Positions 6,101 through 8,810 of a stretch of 8,810 nucleotides of DNA are shown piece by piece. The translations under genes were made by a program, and so were the position numbers. Under the pieces are notes generated by a model. That model ran no database searches. It worked only from the letters and a program-made list of their open reading frames with translations, and had not been told where the DNA came from. Source of the DNA: CAZDDI01 sp964504195 (GTDB taxonomy: Bacteria; Chloroflexota; Anaerolineae; B4-G1; SLSP01); assembly GCA_964504195.1 (NCBI GenBank), contig CAZDDI010000102.1, positions 1 to 8,810 on the forward strand, in the 5' to 3' direction. Position 1 is the first letter of the stretch. Each line of letters starts with the position of its first letter.

Positions 6101-8619
6101 CCCGGCGGCGTTGGTTGCAAATGCTCGTCGAGCGTATACACGCGCACATTGCCGATAGGGTAGCCCAATGGCAATGTTGCCGCACGGTCCGCCGGTATCT
6201 CGTCGGGCACTACTTTGACCAATGTGGCGCACGTGGTCTCGGTGACACCGTAGTGATCCTGCACCATACAGGCCGGGTTGAGTTGCTTGACCCGCGCCAC
6301 AGTCTCCCAATGGCTTGGCTCGCCGGTAAAGATAACCAAATGCCGCGGCACAATAGCATCCGCATCGGGGATACTTTGCAGGGCCTCGTAATGGCTGGGA
6401 ACCAGCTTCAGCACATCAATACGGTGCTGGCGGAAGTATGCGACCAAAGCCTCCGGATCAGTCGCGCGCTCATAGGCTACGATATGCGTCACACCGCCAG
6501 TGGTCAACGGTGCCCAAAACTGAATCGTGCCAAGGTCGGTAGAGAAGGTAGAGACCATCGCGAAGTGCATCCCCGGCGCAATCTCCAGGCGCGGCAGGAT
6601 GCTTTGGAAATAGTTAAGATAATTGCTATGTTGAACAGCGACGCCCTTGGGTCGCCCGGTAGAGCCAGACGTAAAAAGCACATAGATCAAGTTTTGCGCC
6701 GTTACCTGTAGCGGCAAATTGGCAGGGCTGAAACCGGCCACGCGCTCCATGTCTGTGTCCACACAGAAAGTTTGCACGGAAGCCCTATCCGGCAACACCG
6801 CGGCCAGAGCCGTATCGGTCACCAACACCTGCACGCCAAGGTCTTCCATCATCAGGCGGATGCGTTCTGGAGGATATAGCGGATCAAGCGGCACATATGC
6901 CCCACCCGCTTTGAGGATCCCCAACAGCGCCACCAGAATATCGAGCGACTTTTCCATATACAAGCCGACACAGACATCTGGCCCAACGCCCACGGTTTGC
7001 AAATAACGCGCCACCTGATTGGCGCGCTCGTTAAGCTGCCGATAAGTGTATTGGCCTTCCTCAAAGACTACCGCCAACGCTTCAGGGGTACGTGCCACCT
7101 GCTCCTCAAACAGCTGGTGCATACAATGCACCTGGCGATGGTCTGTACGTGTATCGGTCCATTGCGCCACCCAGGCTTGCTGCGCGTCCGGTGTCAACAG
7201 CGGGAGTTCAGAAATGCGCATTTCGGGTGTAGCTGTAAAGGCGGCCAACAGCGTAGCAAACTGCGTCGTCATCTGAGCGATAGTCGCAGCGTCAAAAAGA
7301 TCTGTGTTATAGCTCAATAGCCCAGACAACTTTCCGGAGTGCTCTTCAAGCGACAGCTTAAGATCGAATTTAGCGGCACTAGCATCCACACCCAAAAAAT
7401 CCACCTGCAAGCCAGGGATTTGTAACCTGTCCGCTGGCTCATTGTGATAAATAAACATCACCTGAAAAAGGGGATTATGGCTAAGATTACGCTCGGGATG
7501 CAACTCTTCAACCAACTTCTCAAAAGGCAAATCCTGATGATCATACGCCGCGAGGGTCGTATCACGCACCTGATCAAGCAATTCCAAACCAGTAGGATCG
7601 CCGGTGAGCCGCGCGCGCAGCACTAGCGTATTAACAAAAAAGCCTATCAGCGGCTCGATTTCCACGCGGTTACGACCAGCGATGGGGGTACCCACTAGAA
7701 TATCATCGGTGTTGGCATACCGCCCCAAAAGTGTTTGGAAAGCCGCCAACAACACCATAAACGGCGAGGCATTGACCCGTTGCGACAAGACCTGAACAGC
7801 GCGCGTTGTCTCTGGAGAAATGGTAAACCGCTGCACAGCCCCCTTGCTCGTCTGTATCGGGGGGCGTGGACGCGCTACTGGAAGCTCCAACACTGGGGGG
7901 GCATCAGACAATTGCTCACGCCAATATGTAACTTGGCGTTCCAAAACAGCGCCTTGGAGCCAGTTACGTTGCCAACAGGCAAAATCCTCATATTGGATAG
8001 ATAGTTCGGGAAGAGGGGAGGCCAACCCCTGGCTAAAAGCCGTATACAGCTGGCTAAATTCGTTGAAGAAGAGGCCCATGGACCAGCCATCAGTAGCGAT
8101 GTGATGCAAGTTAAGCAACAACACATGCTCCTGCTCAGCCAAACGCAACAAGGCCGCACAAATGGGCAATTCCGTTGCCAGATCGAAAGGGCGCGCTGAA
8201 GCCGCTGCCGCTTCACGCACGAGAACAGCTTCACGCTCTTCAAAAGAAAGTGAAGTAAGATCACTCTGTGACAAAGAGATAGCGGCTTCCGCTTGAAGCT
8301 GCACAAACGGTTCATCATTATACTCAGCATAAGTAGTCCGCAAAATACTGTGACGTCGCAAAATCTCGTTAAGCGCGCGCTGCAAAACCGCTACGTCCAG
8401 CACGCCGGTCAGCCGTAAAGCATAATTGAGGTTATAAGCCGGACTTTCTGGCTCCCATTGTGAAAGAAACCAGAGTCGTCGTTGCGCAAATGAAAGCAGC
8501 GGCGGGGCATCATTCGGGCGCGGTTCAATACCCACAGTAGTCCCGCTTTTTTTGCTCCGAATCTCCTGAAGTTTTTTTTGTAATAAGGCCCGCTTTGCCT
8601 CGGACAAATTCTCATTCAC
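3166..8619 (-). CDS. Terminal NRPS module fused to an MFS exporter (C-A-PCP-TE-MFS)
   Basis: A single 1817-codon frame from GTG 8619 (residues numbered from it). Condensation domain about 38-477: SFAQRRLWF 43-51, catalytic HHIATDG 172-178, most like LCL types. Adenylation domain about 497-1002: LFTSGSTGRPKG 648-659, YGVTETT 790-796, YRTGDLA 881-887, NPNGK 989-993 with the A10 lysine K993. Carrier domain about 1017-1083: GGES, phosphopantetheine Ser1050. Thioesterase about 1105-1347, resembling RifR/GrsT-type II enzymes: YGHCVG with Cys1180 as nucleophile, probable Asp1298 and His1328 (AGHYFL). About 20 linker residues lead to an MFS domain, about 1368-1780, with roughly 12 hydrophobic helices, the loop 2-3 motif GAVADRWDKRK (1429-1439) and a 36-residue cytoplasmic tail. 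It should add the last residue, release the peptide and export it from the inner face of the membrane. A TTG eight codons upstream (8643) is possible but has no Shine-Dalgarno and would overlap GGGGGA. A domain pocket: Asp695, Leu696, Lys738, Ile763, Thr765, His789, Cys797, Ala798. Confidence 0.93.
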   Translation of the reverse strand: MNENLSEAKRALLQKKLQEIRSKKSGTTVGIEPRPNDAPPLLSFAQRRLWFLSQWEPESPAYNLNYALRLTGVLDVAVLQRALNEILRRHSILRTTYAEYNDEPFVQLQAEAAISLSQSDLTSLSFEEREAVLVREAAAASARPFDLATELPICAALLRLAEQEHVLLLNLHHIATDGWSMGLFFNEFSQLYTAFSQGLASPLPELSIQYEDFACWQRNWLQGAVLERQVTYWREQLSDAPPVLELPVARPRPPIQTSKGAVQRFTISPETTRAVQVLSQRVNASPFMVLLAAFQTLLGRYANTDDILVGTPIAGRNRVEIEPLIGFFVNTLVLRARLTGDPTGLELLDQVRDTTLAAYDHQDLPFEKLVEELHPERNLSHNPLFQVMFIYHNEPADRLQIPGLQVDFLGVDASAAKFDLKLSLEEHSGKLSGLLSYNTDLFDAATIAQMTTQFATLLAAFTATPEMRISELPLLTPDAQQAWVAQWTDTRTDHRQVHCMHQLFEEQVARTPEALAVVFEEGQYTYRQLNERANQVARYLQTVGVGPDVCVGLYMEKSLDILVALLGILKAGGAYVPLDPLYPPERIRLMMEDLGVQVLVTDTALAAVLPDRASVQTFCVDTDMERVAGFSPANLPLQVTAQNLIYVLFTSGSTGRPKGVAVQHSNYLNYFQSILPRLEIAPGMHFAMVSTFSTDLGTIQFWAPLTTGGVTHIVAYERATDPEALVAYFRQHRIDVLKLVPSHYEALQSIPDADAIVPRHLVIFTGEPSHWETVARVKQLNPACMVQDHYGVTETTCATLVKVVPDEIPADRAATLPLGYPIGNVRVYTLDEHLQPTPPGVPGELCIGGLGVTRGYFMRPALTAERFVPDPFSSDPGARMYRTGDLAFFRSDGSLKLLGRMDFQIKIRGYRIEAGEIETLLCEQPAVQDAVVLAREDTPGDKRLVAYVVPQPQSGDDLNIGALREVLRRRLPDYMVPTAFVTLEAVPLNPNGKVDRFKLPAPEYTRVESGVEMVEPRTPLEEQIAAAWREILGVEKLSIYDNFFDVGGESFKAIRVVRKIGSGVSVMDLFKYPTIAELAEQLSDEGNQSTGLLYELTKPLSAAQKKLSLVCVPYGGGSAIVYRPLAEALPPGIALYALQIPGHDFSRPDEPARPIEEVAQECVAEIQRDLSGPVAVYGHCVGAALALAIARRLEEVGVPLKGVYLAGAFPTPRMPGKFFELWNRIFPAERRQSNRRLYEGLRVLGGFSEEMAPEEVEFAVNSMRHDMREAEDFYTASDQSPEMAQIKAPILCVVGEADRATDLYQERYRNWETYSQQVELAVIPKAGHYFLKHQATELAEIVAEQRAVWQGERSTVRDTTSVAPRPRVAPNLLSFFVVTLGQFVSMLGSGLTTFALSIWIFQQTGDLAILANMQFFAFLPGILMLPVAGAVADRWDKRKVMIISDLVAAASTLALIILVASDQLLIWHLYVIGCVSSIAGAFQIPAYLAAITQLVPKQYLGRANGLIQFTGAASNILAPMLGAALVVLIGLPPIIGIDLLTCLLAVGGLLLIKIPDTLFFREEEPLFQALTGGWRFIVRRPSFMAMVLFFTVFNYLVSLIIVLRTPIALTLASEAFVGLAMTMNAVGSLLGGFVMGVWGGTRRRVDGMLGFAAVYGLGTMLVGLRPEPIFFLIGLFTTGMTISLLNAHWLALIQNKVGLELQGRVMAMNQMLGWAMMPLGFLTVTPIVTHVFNPLLAGPLGASLHTVIGAGPGRDMGLLALVAGLLITLLSLLALRYRPLRFMEEILPDAIPDAVVITDKDALQALIDQQQLPVAKK

Positions 8620-8628
8620 AGTTATATG

Positions 8629-8634
8629 TCCCCC
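8629..8634 (-). promoter_or_regulatory. Shine-Dalgarno of the NRPS-MFS gene, deciding a GTG start
   Basis: On the minus strand GGGGGA lies 9 bases before GTG 8619-8617. The alternative TTG at 8643-8641 has only AT-rich sequence upstream and would place this site inside the coding region. The protein then starts MNENLSEAKRALLQKKL, an amphipathic opening typical of NRPS proteins that begin with a C domain. Confidence 0.65.
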
Positions 8635-8694
8635 AACTCTCAAGATTAATATCGCTAATTAATGAATCACAGCCAAACTTTGTAAGCGCTTCCT

Positions 8695-8810
8695 TTATGA
8701 TTCCGCTAGTAAGACAGTTACTTCTTCATCATCCAGCGCGGCGAAGGTCGCTTCAAAGCGTTGCGCTACCACGACCGCCAATCCGGCAATGGTGGGCGCT
8801 TCAAAGAGCG
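8695..8810 (-). CDS. C-terminal end of an upstream NRPS protein (carrier-protein domain), partial
   Basis: The 5' part lies beyond the window. The visible 37 codons, ending in TAA at 8695-8697, read LFEAPTIAGLAVVVAQRFE followed by an acidic tail (ALDDEEVTVLLAES). The motif LFEAPTIAGLA is the conserved last-helix region of peptidyl/acyl carrier domains that follows the phosphopantetheine serine. The protein therefore probably ends with a carrier domain and has no thioesterase, as expected for a non-terminal synthetase that hands its chain to the next protein. The next gene begins about 75 bases further on, on the same strand, and opens with a condensation domain that could accept this chain. 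The short acidic tail might help docking, but that is inference. The substrate and the number of modules cannot be seen here. A polyketide-synthase protein ending in an ACP would look similar, but an NRPS is the better guess from the downstream context. Confidence 0.8.
   Translation of the reverse strand, partial: LFEAPTIAGLAVVVAQRFEATFAALDDEEVTVLLAES

Noticed and set aside
6115..6711. Plus-strand 198-codon open frame inside the NRPS gene
   Set aside because: Antisense to the adenylation domain core motifs; no domain of its own.
8620..8643. TTG start for the NRPS-MFS gene
   Set aside because: There is no Shine-Dalgarno before it, and GGGGGA sits 9 bases before the in-frame GTG at 8619. I cannot fully exclude it.
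1..8810. CRISPR array, tRNA or rRNA genes
   Set aside because: I saw no evenly spaced direct repeats, cloverleaf patterns or conserved ribosomal segments on either strand.

Overview
All recognisable genes lie on the minus strand. Reading right to left (in transcription order), the window holds the end of a nonribosomal peptide synthetase (NRPS) assembly line, then an intergenic stretch with repeats, then an ECF sigma-factor unit. The moderate base composition, Gln-rich proteins, the style of the ECF sigma factor with a small coupled ORF, and a KamA-family protein inside an NRPS operon suggest an environmental bacterium with sizeable secondary metabolism. Chloroflexota (Ktedonobacteria- or Herpetosiphon-like) is my best guess. 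This is an impression from protein style, not a phylogenetic result.

Right end (8810 to 2850): a partial CDS (8695-8810) is the C-terminal tail of an upstream protein ending in a carrier-protein domain. It is followed by a large synthetase (3166-8619) with the order condensation, adenylation, carrier, thioesterase and finally a complete 12-helix MFS exporter, all in one reading frame. Next come an MbtH-like protein (2879-3097) and a KamA-family radical-SAM/PLP aminomutase (1550-2854). Gaps of about 75, 68 and 24 bases and one shared strand point to a single operon. In this model the upstream module(s) pass a peptide to the terminal C-A-T module, MbtH supports the A domain, the aminomutase supplies a beta-amino acid, the TE releases the product and the fused MFS domain exports it.

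Three sequence details make the locus unusual. (1) The exporter is fused to the TE end of the synthetase. (2) The TE nucleophile is Cys (GHCVG) instead of Ser. (3) The aminomutase lacks both Asp residues that bind the lysine side chain in lysine 2,3-aminomutase and has Arg and Ser there, a pattern closer to glutamate 2,3-aminomutase. The A-domain pocket carries Lys and His at positions that recall aspartate-type codes. Together these suggest an acidic (beta-)amino acid in the product, which is a hypothesis.

Middle (1095-1549): there is no gene here. It holds a MITE-like structure (10-bp inverted repeats inside 10-bp direct repeats, the right one overlapping the aminomutase stop codon), a short hairpin, a second dispersed inverted repeat and a likely promoter for the sigma gene.

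Left end (1-1094): an ECF sigma factor (522-1094) overlaps by 14 bases a 95-residue ORF (248-535) in the position of an anti-sigma factor but with no clear membrane helix. Bases 1-247 hold no convincing gene, but contain a four-run G tract and two hairpins.
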